This document shows, in pieces, positions 44,289 to 53,014 of a DNA stretch of 64,000 nucleotides; positions within the stretch are counted from its first letter, which is position 1; each line of letters starts with the position of its first letter. Below the pieces are notes generated by a model. The model saw nothing but the letters and a program-made list of their open reading frames with translations, was not told the DNA's origin and ran no database searches. Position numbers and translations under genes: made by a program. Where the stretch lies: assembly GCA_944320685.1 (NCBI GenBank), contig CALUIK010000002.1, positions 248,001-312,000 of the forward strand, in the 5' to 3' direction. Source of the DNA: an uncultured Alistipes sp. GTDB taxonomy: Bacteria > Bacteroidota > Bacteroidia > Bacteroidales > Rikenellaceae.

Positions 44289-45464
44289 ATGCGATTCCTT
44301 CGTAACATAAATGCGGTGCTGGCGCGTGAGCTCAAGCGCATATGGGATTTCCCGACCTATATGATGCTGCTCACGGTGTTGCCCGTAATATCGTTCGTCT
44401 TTTTCGCGGCGGTATTCGAGAGGGGCATTCCGCACGATCTGCCAATAGCGGTGCTCGATGAGGATCACTCGTCGCTATCGCGTACATTGACGCAGATGAT
44501 CGATGCCGCACCTGAAACCTCCGTCGAGTACGGAATAACCGACATGGACGAGGGCGAGAGACTCATCCGCGAGGGCAAAATACACGCTGTGGTGCTCATC
44601 CCGTCGTTCTTCGAGAAGAATATCCTGAGCAACACGCAGGCTAATGTCGAAGCATATGTCTCGGGCGTGAATATCCTGACCAATGGACTTATATCGAAGG
44701 ACCTGCAGACAACGGTAACCTCTTTTGGCGTGGGAATCCAGCTGCAGATACTCATGAAGCAGGGGCTCACTGAGAAACAGGCCATGTCGCAAGCCATGCC
44801 AGTGCGGTTCGACAAGCATGTATTGTTCAATCCCTATACCAATTACGGCTATTACCTCTCGCCGAGCTTCATGCCAATGATGATAATGATCTTCACGGTG
44901 CTGGCTACGGTTTTCGCCTTGGGATCGGAATTGCGATACTCTACGGTGAAGGATTGGATCGAGTGTGCGGACTCCTCGTTCGGCGCCGCGCTCATAGGCA
45001 AACTGCTGCCGGTATTCGTGTCTATGACGCTTATGTCGCTGCTGATGTTTTTCATCCTATTCGATGTAATAAATGTACCGTTGAACGGCAGTTTCACCAC
45101 CTTGTTCGTCGGGTGCCTTGTCTTTATCCTGAGTTACATGGGTATTGCGGTATTTGTGGTGAGCCTCACGGCCGACCTGCGCCTTGCGCTTTCGCTCGGC
45201 GGCGGGTATTCGGTGCTGGCGTTCACCTTCTCGGGCCTGTCATTCCCCATAATGGCCATGTACGAAGGCGTGCGAATATTCAGCCACATATTCCCGTTCA
45301 CCTTTTTCACCGACATGATAGTCGATCAGGCGCTGCGCGGCGCTCCGGCCGCCTATTCGCTGCCGGATATATGTTACATGCTGCTGTTCCAGCTCTTGCC
45401 CGTGATCGTGCTGCCGCGGCTCTACCGGATCTCTACCGACAGCCGTTACTGGGGTAAAATGTAG
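44289..45464 (+). CDS. ABC-2 type transporter permease (first of two)
   Basis: A 391-residue inner-membrane protein of the ABC-2 family (YhhJ/YbhR/YbhS-like). One N-terminal helix (about 20-40) is followed by a large periplasmic domain (about 45-190) and five C-terminal helices (MPMMIMIFTVLATVFA onward). The family exports drugs, lipids or polysaccharides together with a cytosolic ATPase. No ATP-binding protein is encoded in this operon or beside it. The next gene encodes a second, divergent permease, suggesting a heterodimer. Confidence 0.88.
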   Translation: MRFLRNINAVLARELKRIWDFPTYMMLLTVLPVISFVFFAAVFERGIPHDLPIAVLDEDHSSLSRTLTQMIDAAPETSVEYGITDMDEGERLIREGKIHAVVLIPSFFEKNILSNTQANVEAYVSGVNILTNGLISKDLQTTVTSFGVGIQLQILMKQGLTEKQAMSQAMPVRFDKHVLFNPYTNYGYYLSPSFMPMMIMIFTVLATVFALGSELRYSTVKDWIECADSSFGAALIGKLLPVFVSMTLMSLLMFFILFDVINVPLNGSFTTLFVGCLVFILSYMGIAVFVVSLTADLRLALSLGGGYSVLAFTFSGLSFPIMAMYEGVRIFSHIFPFTFFTDMIVDQALRGAPAAYSLPDICYMLLFQLLPVIVLPRLYRISTDSRYWGKM

Positions 45465-45466
45465 AA

Positions 45467-46741
45467 ATGAACATGAGTAAACTGAAAGATACCGTCAGGT
45501 CATACCGCAAACAGCTGTATGCCGTAATGCGGAACGAGTATGCCACCATATTCTCCGACAAAGGCGTGATGCTGGTGATGGTCTTCGCCCTGCTCATATA
45601 TCCTACGATCTATTCTTTGGGATACGGGGCGGAGGTTCTGCGCAATGTGCCCATAGGCGTGGTGGACATGAGCAAGACCTCGGCGAGCCGCAAACTCGTC
45701 GACGCCGTCAACATGGGGCCCAATACGGTCGTGACATATGAGCTGTCTGACATGGTGGAGGCCGAAAAGAAGTTTTTTGACCGCGACATATACGGCGTGC
45801 TGTACATACCGAACGATTACGAGCAGAAACTGCTGGGCGGACAGATGGCTACTGTAAGCATATATCTCGACGCCAGCTATATGCTTATGTACCGTCAGGC
45901 ATTTCAGGAGATGGTCGCCGGCATAAACACCACGGGTGCAATGGTCGAATTCCAGCGCATGATAGCCAACGGCGCAAACATCCCGCAGGCGGAAGCCATA
46001 ACGCAGCCGGTCATATACGAGAGCCACGCGTTGTTCAATCCCTATCTGGGATACGGTACGTTCGTCATGCCGCCCATAATCATCGTCATCATACAGCAGA
46101 CGCTGCTGGTGGGCATAGGCATGATCGGCGGTACGTGGCGCGAGCACGGCATATACGGCCGTCTCAAACCCCGTGGCAGCCGTCGCATGTCGACATTCCC
46201 GATTGTGATAGGCAAGGCGCTGGCCTATGCGTCGCTGTATGCGGTAACGACGTTTTATCTGATGAATGTCCACTACCGTGTCTTCCACTATCCGATGAAC
46301 GGACAGACGCTCACGATTGTCATATTCCTCACGATGTATATTTTTGCCTGCATATTCATGGGCATAGCCCTTTCGACACTTTTCCGCCGACGTGAGAATT
46401 CACTCATGATGCTGTTGTGGTCGTCTGTCCCCATATTCCTGCTCAGCGGCGCCTCGTACCCGCATGAGGCGATGCCCGAATGGCTGCGGCAGTTCGCCTA
46501 TATATTCCCCAGCACGCACGGAGCCCCGGGCTTTGTGCGCATACAAAGCATGGGTGCGTCGCTGGGCGACGTGTGGCCCGAGATAAGGGCTATGGGGCGG
46601 TTGATCGTGATATACATGGGCCTGTCGTTCATAGGCATACATTTCCTTGTGGAGAACGATCTTGCCGACCGCATACGTTACCGCTGGCGACGCCGAGTGG
46701 CCCGATACCGCATGTCGAAAGAGACGGCATCGAAGGCGTGA
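45467..46741 (+). CDS. ABC-2 type transporter permease (second of two)
   Basis: A 424-residue relative of the preceding permease. An N-terminal extension of about 30 residues precedes the first helix (VMLVMVFALLIYPTIYSLGYG), a periplasmic domain spans about 55-190, then five helices end near residue 395 and a basic cytosolic tail follows (RYRWRRRVARYR). It starts 2 bp after the previous stop, so the two are translationally linked and likely form a heterodimeric pore. Last gene of the operon; terminator at 46756-46792. Confidence 0.88.
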   Translation: MNMSKLKDTVRSYRKQLYAVMRNEYATIFSDKGVMLVMVFALLIYPTIYSLGYGAEVLRNVPIGVVDMSKTSASRKLVDAVNMGPNTVVTYELSDMVEAEKKFFDRDIYGVLYIPNDYEQKLLGGQMATVSIYLDASYMLMYRQAFQEMVAGINTTGAMVEFQRMIANGANIPQAEAITQPVIYESHALFNPYLGYGTFVMPPIIIVIIQQTLLVGIGMIGGTWREHGIYGRLKPRGSRRMSTFPIVIGKALAYASLYAVTTFYLMNVHYRVFHYPMNGQTLTIVIFLTMYIFACIFMGIALSTLFRRRENSLMMLLWSSVPIFLLSGASYPHEAMPEWLRQFAYIFPSTHGAPGFVRIQSMGASLGDVWPEIRAMGRLIVIYMGLSFIGIHFLVENDLADRIRYRWRRRVARYRMSKETASKA

Positions 46742-46755
46742 TACATGGGATAGTA

Positions 46756-46792
46756 AAGGACAGAGGAACGGTTATGCCGTTCCTCTGTCCTT
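46756..46792. terminator. bidirectional terminator after the export operon
   Basis: A perfect 16-bp stem (46756-46771 with 46777-46792) has a 5-nt loop, between the permease gene and the converging lyase gene. Confidence 0.85.
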
Positions 46793-46806
46793 GTGTGTGA
46801 GACCGT

Positions 46807-47991
46807 TTAGCGGCCCAACCCGTTCACGGCCTGTTCCAGTCGGGAGAGCGCCTCTGCAAGGATCGAACGCGGGCATCCGACATTCATTCGCATATGCTGG
46901 CGCCCTTCGGCGCCGAACATGGCCCCGTCGTTCATGGCCAGACGGGCTTTGTTGACTATCAAGTCGACCAATGTCTCGTGTTTGAGCCCCAGACGCGAAA
47001 AATCGAGCCACACGAGGTATGAAGCCTGCGGCTTGACTGCACGAACCTGCGGAATGTTTCGCTCGAGGTAGTCCGCCACGAAATCTATGTTGCCTTCGAC
47101 ATAGCGCAGCATTTGCCGCCGCCATCCGTCGCCAAGGGTGAAGGCCGCCTCGGTGGCGGTCATGGCGAAAATGGTGGCCATGTCGAACTCGTTGGCCGCA
47201 AGCCATGAGTAGAATTTGTCGCGCAACGCCCTGTCTGGAACTATGGAATACGAACTTACTATGCCGGCGAGGTTGAAGGTCTTGGACGGCGCCCCGAATG
47301 TGATGCTGCAATGTGCCGCCGTGTCGGATGCTGCGGCGAACGGTATGTGGGTATGTCCGTAGAGAGGCATGTCGCAATGTATCTCGTCCGACACGACCAG
47401 AATGTCGTGCGCGGCGGCGATCTCGGCCAAACGCGCCAGCGTATCGCGGTCCCACGTTATGCCGATCGGGTTGTGTGGGTTCGACAACAGCAACACCTTG
47501 CAACGCTCGTCGATTATGTTTTCGAGGTTGTCGAAGTCCATCTCGTAATGCTCGCCGTCTGCACTTTTCAGCGGGTTGTATGCGACTTCGCGGCCGTTGG
47601 CCAGCGGTACCAGACGGAACGGGTGATATATGGGCGGTTGGATGATGATCTTGTCGCCGGGTTCGGTGAAGACGTTGATGACCATGCCTATGCCCTTTAC
47701 TATGCCGGGAATGTATCGTAGCCACTCGCGCTCGACATGCCAGTCGTGCTGTTCGCGGAGCCATGACGTGATGCTGTCCCAGTAGCCGTCGTATTCGGCG
47801 GTATATCCGAATATGGGGTGTTCGAGGCGTCGTTTCATGGCGTCGATGATGAAGTCCGGGGTCTCGAAATCCATGTCGGCGACCCACAGCGGAATCAGGT
47901 CGCTGCGGCCGTAATTTGCTGCAAGAGTGTCGTATTTGATGCAGTTTGTACCGTGTCGGTCCACGATCTTGCCGAAATCGTATTGTTTCAT
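46807..47991 (-). CDS. PatB/MalY-type cystathionine beta-lyase-like aminotransferase
   Basis: A 394-residue PLP enzyme of aminotransferase fold type I. The N-terminus (LIPLWVADMDFETPDFI), the SNPHNPIG loop, the DEIHCDMPLYGH segment with the PLP-contacting Asp, the Schiff-base Lys in GAPSKTFNLAG and the C-terminal carboxylate-binding Arg (MRMNVGCPR) identify the MalY/PatB group, which cleaves cystathionine or cysteine conjugates to a thiol, pyruvate and ammonia. The frame opens at 48027 inside the upstream gene; the ATG at 47991 comes one base after the reductase stop and is the likely start. Confidence 0.9.
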   Translation of the reverse strand: MKQYDFGKIVDRHGTNCIKYDTLAANYGRSDLIPLWVADMDFETPDFIIDAMKRRLEHPIFGYTAEYDGYWDSITSWLREQHDWHVEREWLRYIPGIVKGIGMVINVFTEPGDKIIIQPPIYHPFRLVPLANGREVAYNPLKSADGEHYEMDFDNLENIIDERCKVLLLSNPHNPIGITWDRDTLARLAEIAAAHDILVVSDEIHCDMPLYGHTHIPFAAASDTAAHCSITFGAPSKTFNLAGIVSSYSIVPDRALRDKFYSWLAANEFDMATIFAMTATEAAFTLGDGWRRQMLRYVEGNIDFVADYLERNIPQVRAVKPQASYLVWLDFSRLGLKHETLVDLIVNKARLAMNDGAMFGAEGRQHMRMNVGCPRSILAEALSRLEQAVNGLGR

Positions 47992-47992
47992 A

Positions 47993-48988
47993 TTATCGTT
48001 GGGTAAGAAATTCCATAACATCCACACCGTCGGGATAGTCTGTCAGCGACGGGTATTGCGTACGTCCGAAGTCACAGCGGCGTGCATGCGCAAACGCATG
48101 CGAGGCTATACACTGTATTTCCGTATCGTGCTCCGCTATCCATGCAGCGGCCTCCGCCGGATTGTCGTAGAATGTGTAGTTCACCCGACATGCCGTTTCG
48201 GGAAAACCGTAGCTTTCGACAGCGACACACGATCCTAAATCAACGTATGTTACGCCGGTCATCTCAAGTAGGGCTTTTGTACGCATGTAATTGTTCCTGC
48301 GGGACGTGTTTCCGGTTTGCGACGGATGCAACGGCAATGAGGCTCCACGCGGCAGTAACAGGAAGGATATGTTGCGGCAGCCCAGACCGCCGTAGGAGAA
48401 TATGTCTCGTTGCAGGCCGTCTATCATTTGCGGCGTCTCGCTGCCGTCGAGTACGGCGATCGAATGGCGGCTGCCGCGTATTAGGGCCGGAATCGAGACG
48501 TAACGTGTGCGGAAATAGGCAGCAGCCATATCCCCGCCCGTAGCGATAGCCATGTCGCAAGTTGTGGTATCGTCGTATGGCGTGATAACTATATCTGGAT
48601 GTATTTCGCGCAACAGATCAATGATATATCCAATCGTAGCGAAATCCTTGCTTGAGGCTTTTACGGCGGCTTCGTATCCGCATGCGATCACGCACATCAG
48701 ATCGAAAAAGCCGACCAGCGGGATATTGCCTGCCATGATTATGGCCACGCGCCGGCGTTCAGCCGGTATGCGGTAGTGTCCGAGCCACGCCTTGATTTTG
48801 TCGCGGTCGAGGAATTCCCTGCGGATGGCATCCACTGCCATCCGTATATCGTCTTCAGTAAACCATCCGTTGGCTTCGACGGCTTCGGCTATGCATCGTG
48901 CGGAACGGGGTTCGTTTCCGAAATTCTCGAGGCGCTGACCCAATTCTGCAAATATGTCGACCGTTATGTTCATGACCGTTGGCTGCAT
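47993..48988 (-). CDS. LuxC-like acyl-CoA reductase
   Basis: A 331-residue enzyme (or 326 from the ATG at 48973) resembling LuxC fatty acyl-CoA reductases and aldehyde dehydrogenases. IIMAGNIPLVGFFDLMCVI is the cofactor-binding start, and FSYGGLGCRNISFLLLP carries the candidate catalytic Cys. It would reduce an acyl-CoA or acyl-enzyme to an aldehyde with NAD(P)H. The partner substrate in gut anaerobes is unclear. The PatB-type lyase start codon is one base beyond its stop, so expression is coupled. Confidence 0.78.
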   Translation of the reverse strand: MQPTVMNITVDIFAELGQRLENFGNEPRSARCIAEAVEANGWFTEDDIRMAVDAIRREFLDRDKIKAWLGHYRIPAERRRVAIIMAGNIPLVGFFDLMCVIACGYEAAVKASSKDFATIGYIIDLLREIHPDIVITPYDDTTTCDMAIATGGDMAAAYFRTRYVSIPALIRGSRHSIAVLDGSETPQMIDGLQRDIFSYGGLGCRNISFLLLPRGASLPLHPSQTGNTSRRNNYMRTKALLEMTGVTYVDLGSCVAVESYGFPETACRVNYTFYDNPAEAAAWIAEHDTEIQCIASHAFAHARRCDFGRTQYPSLTDYPDGVDVMEFLTQR

Positions 48989-49322
48989 TCGTGGCGTTTT
49001 GCGTTGCCAAAGTTATAAAATTCGCGGCGATATATTACGGTGGGCATATATTTTATTCTTGCATGCCACAGTGGCGACGCTTTCGGCGTTGTGCTGCAGC
49101 CTTTGCCGCGGCTGCCGATTGCGGTCCGTTATATGGAAATGGTTGATATTCAAAAAAATTATTTATTCCTGCGGCAGTATGCCGTTATGGTTTTATACGA
49201 AAAATTCGTATATTTACCATGCACGGGATGCACATCGGCGGCAAGGAACGACATTACGTCTCTTGCCGTTGAAATTCAACAGTTTCCGCACATTAATAGT
49301 ACCAACCAAAATACTACGCGAT
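48989..49322. other. 334-bp divergent intergenic region
   Basis: It holds the -7 box of the reductase gene near its left end, then a long stretch without a coding signal that must contain the hppA promoter. An ATACGAA-AAA-TTCGTAT inverted repeat sits at 49195-49211, overlapping a TATATTTA (49209-49216) that is one base off TAnnTTTG and 106 bp before hppA. No tRNA or known RNA motif recognised. Confidence 0.5.
49008..49015 (-). promoter_or_regulatory. -7 box of the LuxC-like/PatB transcript
   Basis: TAACTTTG on the minus strand, full match, 19 bp before the ATG at 48988. No -33 TTTG. Confidence 0.55.
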
Positions 49323-51536
49323 ATGAATATTCCAACTATTTTCTGGTGTGTGCCGGCCGCGTCGGTCATAGCGTTGGCCTTCGCATGGGCCTTCTATCGC
49401 GCGATGAAGCGCGAGGACGAGGGCACAGAGCGTATGCGTGAAATCGCCGAACACGTACGCAAAGGGGCCATGGCCTATCTCAAACAACAGTACAAGGTCG
49501 TCGGCATCGTCTTTATGGTACTGGCGCTCTTCTTCGCCTACCTGGCCTACGGGGTCGGAGTACAGAATCCGTGGGTGCCGTTCGCCTTTCTTACGGGAGG
49601 CATATTCTCCGGTCTGGCCGGTTTCTTCGGGATGAAGACCGCAACCTACGCTTCGGCCCGTACGGCCAATGCCGCGCGTCAGTCTCTCGACCGCGGGCTC
49701 AAGGTCGCATTCCGCAGCGGCGCCGTAATGGGGCTTGTCGTGGTTGGTTTGGGCCTGCTCGACATCTCGTTCTGGTATATAATCCTCGATTGCTTCATCG
49801 ACGCTGACGGGCCGCAGAAACTCGTCATGGTAACCACTACGATGCTGACATTCGGCATGGGGGCCTCGACGCAGGCGCTCTTTGCGCGCGTGGGAGGCGG
49901 AATATATACCAAGGCAGCCGATGTCGGGGCCGACCTTGTGGGCAAGGTCGAGGCCGGCATTCCGGAGGATGACCCTCGCAATCCGGCCACCATAGCCGAC
50001 AATGTGGGTGACAACGTTGGCGATGTGGCCGGTATGGGCGCAGACCTATACGAGAGCTATTGCGGCTCGGTGCTGGCTACGGCGGCTCTGGGTGCTGCCA
50101 CATTCGCCGCGGCTGGCGAGGCGGAGCAGGTGAAAGCCGTGCTCGCACCGATGCTTATTGCCGCCATAGGTATCCTTCTGTCCATCATGGGCATCTTTCT
50201 CGTGCGTACGCGCGAAGGGGCGTCGATGCGTGAGCTGCTGCGCTCGCTTGGGGTAGGTGTGAATGTAAGTGCGGCTCTGATTGCCGTGGCGACATTCGGC
50301 ATACTGTACTTGTTGGGAATGAACAATTGGCTCGGTTTGTCATGTTCGGTGATTTCGGGGCTTGTGGCCGGCATCATAATAGGGCAGGCGACGGAGTATT
50401 TCACCTCGCATTCGTACAAGCCTACGCGCAAGATCGCCGACAGTTCGCAGACGGGGCCTGCGACCGTCATCATAGCCGGTATAGGATCGGGTATGATCTC
50501 GACGGCTGTTCCTGTCGTGACCATCGGTGTGGCCATAATTCTGGCATACCTTTGCGCCATAGGGTTCGACGTGCAGAACATGATGTCGCCACAGAACATG
50601 TCGCAGGGCCTGTACGGCATCGGCATAGCGGCCGTGGGCATGCTCTCGACGCTGGGCATAACGCTTGCTACGGATGCATACGGCCCTATAGCCGACAATG
50701 CCGGCGGCAATGCCGAGATGAGCGGTCTTGGGCCCGAGGTGCGCAAGCGCACCGACGCACTCGATGCGCTGGGGAACACTACGGCCGCCACTGGCAAGGG
50801 TTTCGCCATAGGTTCGGCGGCGCTTACGGCGTTGGCGCTGCTTGCATCGTATGTCGAGGAGATACGTATCGGACTGCAGCATAACGGTATCATGCAGCTG
50901 ACAATGCCCGACGGCGTGACCATTCCCGTAGACAGCGCCTCGATGCTCGATTTCATGGAATATTACAATGTCTCGCTGATGAATCCCACGGTACTGATAG
51001 GCATCTTTATCGGGGCGATGATGTCGTTCCTCTTCTGCGGCCTTACGATGAATGCCGTAGGCCGCGCCGCCGAGAGCATGGTGACCGAAGTACGGCGTCA
51101 GTTCCGCGAGATCAAGGGTATCCTTACGGGTGAGGGTACGCCCGACTATGCACGTTGTGTCGAAATTTCGACGCGAGGCGCACAGCGCGAGATGCTTTTG
51201 CCGAGTCTGCTGGCCATAGCCGTGCCCGTCATCGTCGGTTTCGTATTCGGCGTGGCTGGCGTCATGGGCCTTCTGGTCGGAGGATTGAGTTCCGGGTTTG
51301 TGCTGGCCGTATTCATGGCCAATGCGGGCGGAGCATGGGATAATGCCAAGAAACTTATCGAGGAGGGGTATCTCGGTGGAAAAGGATCGGAGTGCCATAA
51401 GGCTACGGTGGTGGGCGACACCGTTGGCGATCCGTTCAAGGATACGTCGGGGCCGTCGCTCAATATCCTGGTCAAGTTGATGTCGATGGTATCGATCGTA
51501 ATGGCCGGCCTGACCGTGGCGTTCCATCTGTTCTGA
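49323..51536 (+). CDS. hppA: membrane-bound proton/sodium-pumping pyrophosphatase
   Basis: A 737-residue inner-membrane enzyme of about 16 helices that hydrolyses pyrophosphate and pumps cations. The substrate loop DVGADLVGKVEAGIPEDDPRN, DNVGDNVGDVAGMGADLYESY and the C-terminal GDTVGDPFKDTSGPSLNIL carry the Mg-pyrophosphate ligands. GNTTAATGKGFAIG has Ala where K+-independent enzymes have Lys, so this is the K+-dependent type, which includes Na+ pumps; the ion is inferred. The frame opens far upstream at 48954, but only the ATG at 49323 gives the family N-terminus. Monocistronic. Confidence 0.95.
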   Translation: MNIPTIFWCVPAASVIALAFAWAFYRAMKREDEGTERMREIAEHVRKGAMAYLKQQYKVVGIVFMVLALFFAYLAYGVGVQNPWVPFAFLTGGIFSGLAGFFGMKTATYASARTANAARQSLDRGLKVAFRSGAVMGLVVVGLGLLDISFWYIILDCFIDADGPQKLVMVTTTMLTFGMGASTQALFARVGGGIYTKAADVGADLVGKVEAGIPEDDPRNPATIADNVGDNVGDVAGMGADLYESYCGSVLATAALGAATFAAAGEAEQVKAVLAPMLIAAIGILLSIMGIFLVRTREGASMRELLRSLGVGVNVSAALIAVATFGILYLLGMNNWLGLSCSVISGLVAGIIIGQATEYFTSHSYKPTRKIADSSQTGPATVIIAGIGSGMISTAVPVVTIGVAIILAYLCAIGFDVQNMMSPQNMSQGLYGIGIAAVGMLSTLGITLATDAYGPIADNAGGNAEMSGLGPEVRKRTDALDALGNTTAATGKGFAIGSAALTALALLASYVEEIRIGLQHNGIMQLTMPDGVTIPVDSASMLDFMEYYNVSLMNPTVLIGIFIGAMMSFLFCGLTMNAVGRAAESMVTEVRRQFREIKGILTGEGTPDYARCVEISTRGAQREMLLPSLLAIAVPVIVGFVFGVAGVMGLLVGGLSSGFVLAVFMANAGGAWDNAKKLIEEGYLGGKGSECHKATVVGDTVGDPFKDTSGPSLNILVKLMSMVSIVMAGLTVAFHLF

Positions 51537-51555
51537 CGCGGCCGCAGGTATGAAC

Positions 51556-51590
51556 CATAAGAGGCGCATCCTTACGGTGCGCCTCTTATG
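51556..51590 (+). terminator. terminator after hppA
   Basis: A perfect 13-bp stem (51556-51568 with 51578-51590), 9-nt loop, then a T-rich run (TTGTATTTTT). Little T follows on the other strand. Confidence 0.82.
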
Positions 51591-51616
51591 TTGTATTTTT
51601 ATTGGAAGTGTGTGGA

Positions 51617-52993
51617 TTATTCCGCACCGCCGCCCAATGCGTGGTAGAGGTTGATTACGCCCTGTATCTCGTCGAAACGGTCCGATACGGCCGTGAGTTC
51701 GGCCTGAAGGAGGGTCTGGCGGGCAGTGAGCACCTCGAGATAGTTCTGCGAGGAGTGTTGCATGAGCAGTTCCGAGCTGCGTACGGCCGACTCCAGCGAT
51801 TTGATCTGCTGTTCGTCGAGTATCTGGCGTCGGCGCGCAGTCTGCCACTGTATGAGGGCGTTGTTCACGTCGGTGCCGGCGTCAAGCAGGCTCTGTCGGA
51901 ATGATAGCAGTGCCTCCTCCTGCTGGGCTTTGGCAATGCGCAGGTTGGCGATGTTCCTGCCGCGGTTGAACAAAGGCTGTACGAGCGATCCTACTGCCGT
52001 GAAGAGCCACTGCCCGGGGTTGGTTATGGCGGCGCCTGCGGCGTTGGTCCATCCGGCCGAGCCGCTCAGCGTGATGCTTGGGTAGAAGGCCGAGCGGGCC
52101 GCATTGGTAGCGTAGAACGCCTGTGCGAGTGCGGCCTCACTCTGGCGCACGTCGGGACGGCGCTGCAACAATTGCAGGGGCACTCCTGCCGAGAGTTCGT
52201 TGGGGAACTCCTGCTCGGCGATAGTCGTGCGCTCGATCTTTTGCGGGGCGATGCCCAGCAACGCCGTAAGCGTATTCTCCATTTGGTCAATCTGCTGCCG
52301 CAGCGATGCTACCGAGGCGTCTACCGACAGCTTGCTGGCCTCGGATTGCGATACGGCGAGTTCGGTGGCGTCGCCGGCAGCCTTCAGCGCCTTCATCGCA
52401 CGTACGTTCTCGCTCCAGTTGACCGCCGTGCGCTCGCTTATGTCGAGTTGCGCGTCGAGCATCAGCAATGAATAGTAACTGTTGGCGATGGTCGCTATAA
52501 GCTGCGTCTGTACTGCCTGACGGTAGGCTTCGCTCTGCTCCAAGGCTGCCTTGGCTCCGCGCTTGGCATTTGTCAACTTGCCGAATATGTCTATCTCCCA
52601 ACCTGCCGAGGCGGCTATGTCGTAGCTCTTGGTTGTGGCGCTCCCTTCGGCATGGCGGAGTGTCCCCGACGGTTCGAACGAGATCGATGGCAGATATGCC
52701 AGACGCGATGTCATGAGCGTAGCCTCCGCTTCGGCCACCTTAAGGCGTGCGATGTTAAGGTCGGTGTTGTTCTGCAGCCCCGTCTCGATCAGATACTGAA
52801 GTTTGGGATCGGTGAAGAGCTCACGCCATGAGAGCGTAGCGAGCGATGCGGTGTCGACCGAAGCCGTCGGCTGGCGATAGAGGCTGTCAACCACAGGCAT
52901 GTCGGGCCGTTCGTAGCTTTTGTATATGGAGCAGGCGCCGAGGCCGAGGCATGCCCAAGCCGATATGAAAAATATGACTGTAATCTTTTTCAT
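51617..52993 (-). CDS. RND efflux outer membrane lipoprotein, NodT/OprM family
   Basis: A 458-residue outer-membrane channel. The signal peptide ends in a lipobox (LGAC, Cys at about 21). Two OEP repeats follow, with conserved starts (WRELFTDPKLQYLIETGLQNNTDLN and GVPLQLLQRRPDVRQSEAALA). It forms the trimeric exit duct for the RND pump encoded just upstream (21 bp). Third gene of a complete tripartite efflux operon. Confidence 0.93.
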   Translation of the reverse strand: MKKITVIFFISAWACLGLGACSIYKSYERPDMPVVDSLYRQPTASVDTASLATLSWRELFTDPKLQYLIETGLQNNTDLNIARLKVAEAEATLMTSRLAYLPSISFEPSGTLRHAEGSATTKSYDIAASAGWEIDIFGKLTNAKRGAKAALEQSEAYRQAVQTQLIATIANSYYSLLMLDAQLDISERTAVNWSENVRAMKALKAAGDATELAVSQSEASKLSVDASVASLRQQIDQMENTLTALLGIAPQKIERTTIAEQEFPNELSAGVPLQLLQRRPDVRQSEAALAQAFYATNAARSAFYPSITLSGSAGWTNAAGAAITNPGQWLFTAVGSLVQPLFNRGRNIANLRIAKAQQEEALLSFRQSLLDAGTDVNNALIQWQTARRRQILDEQQIKSLESAVRSSELLMQHSSQNYLEVLTARQTLLQAELTAVSDRFDEIQGVINLYHALGGGAE

Positions 52994-53014
52994 GACTGTA
53001 ATTATTCGTTGTTT

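Noticed and set aside
49040-49441. A 133-residue frame in the hppA leader
   Set aside because: It runs into hppA in the wrong frame and has no recognisable features; the gap is better read as regulatory.
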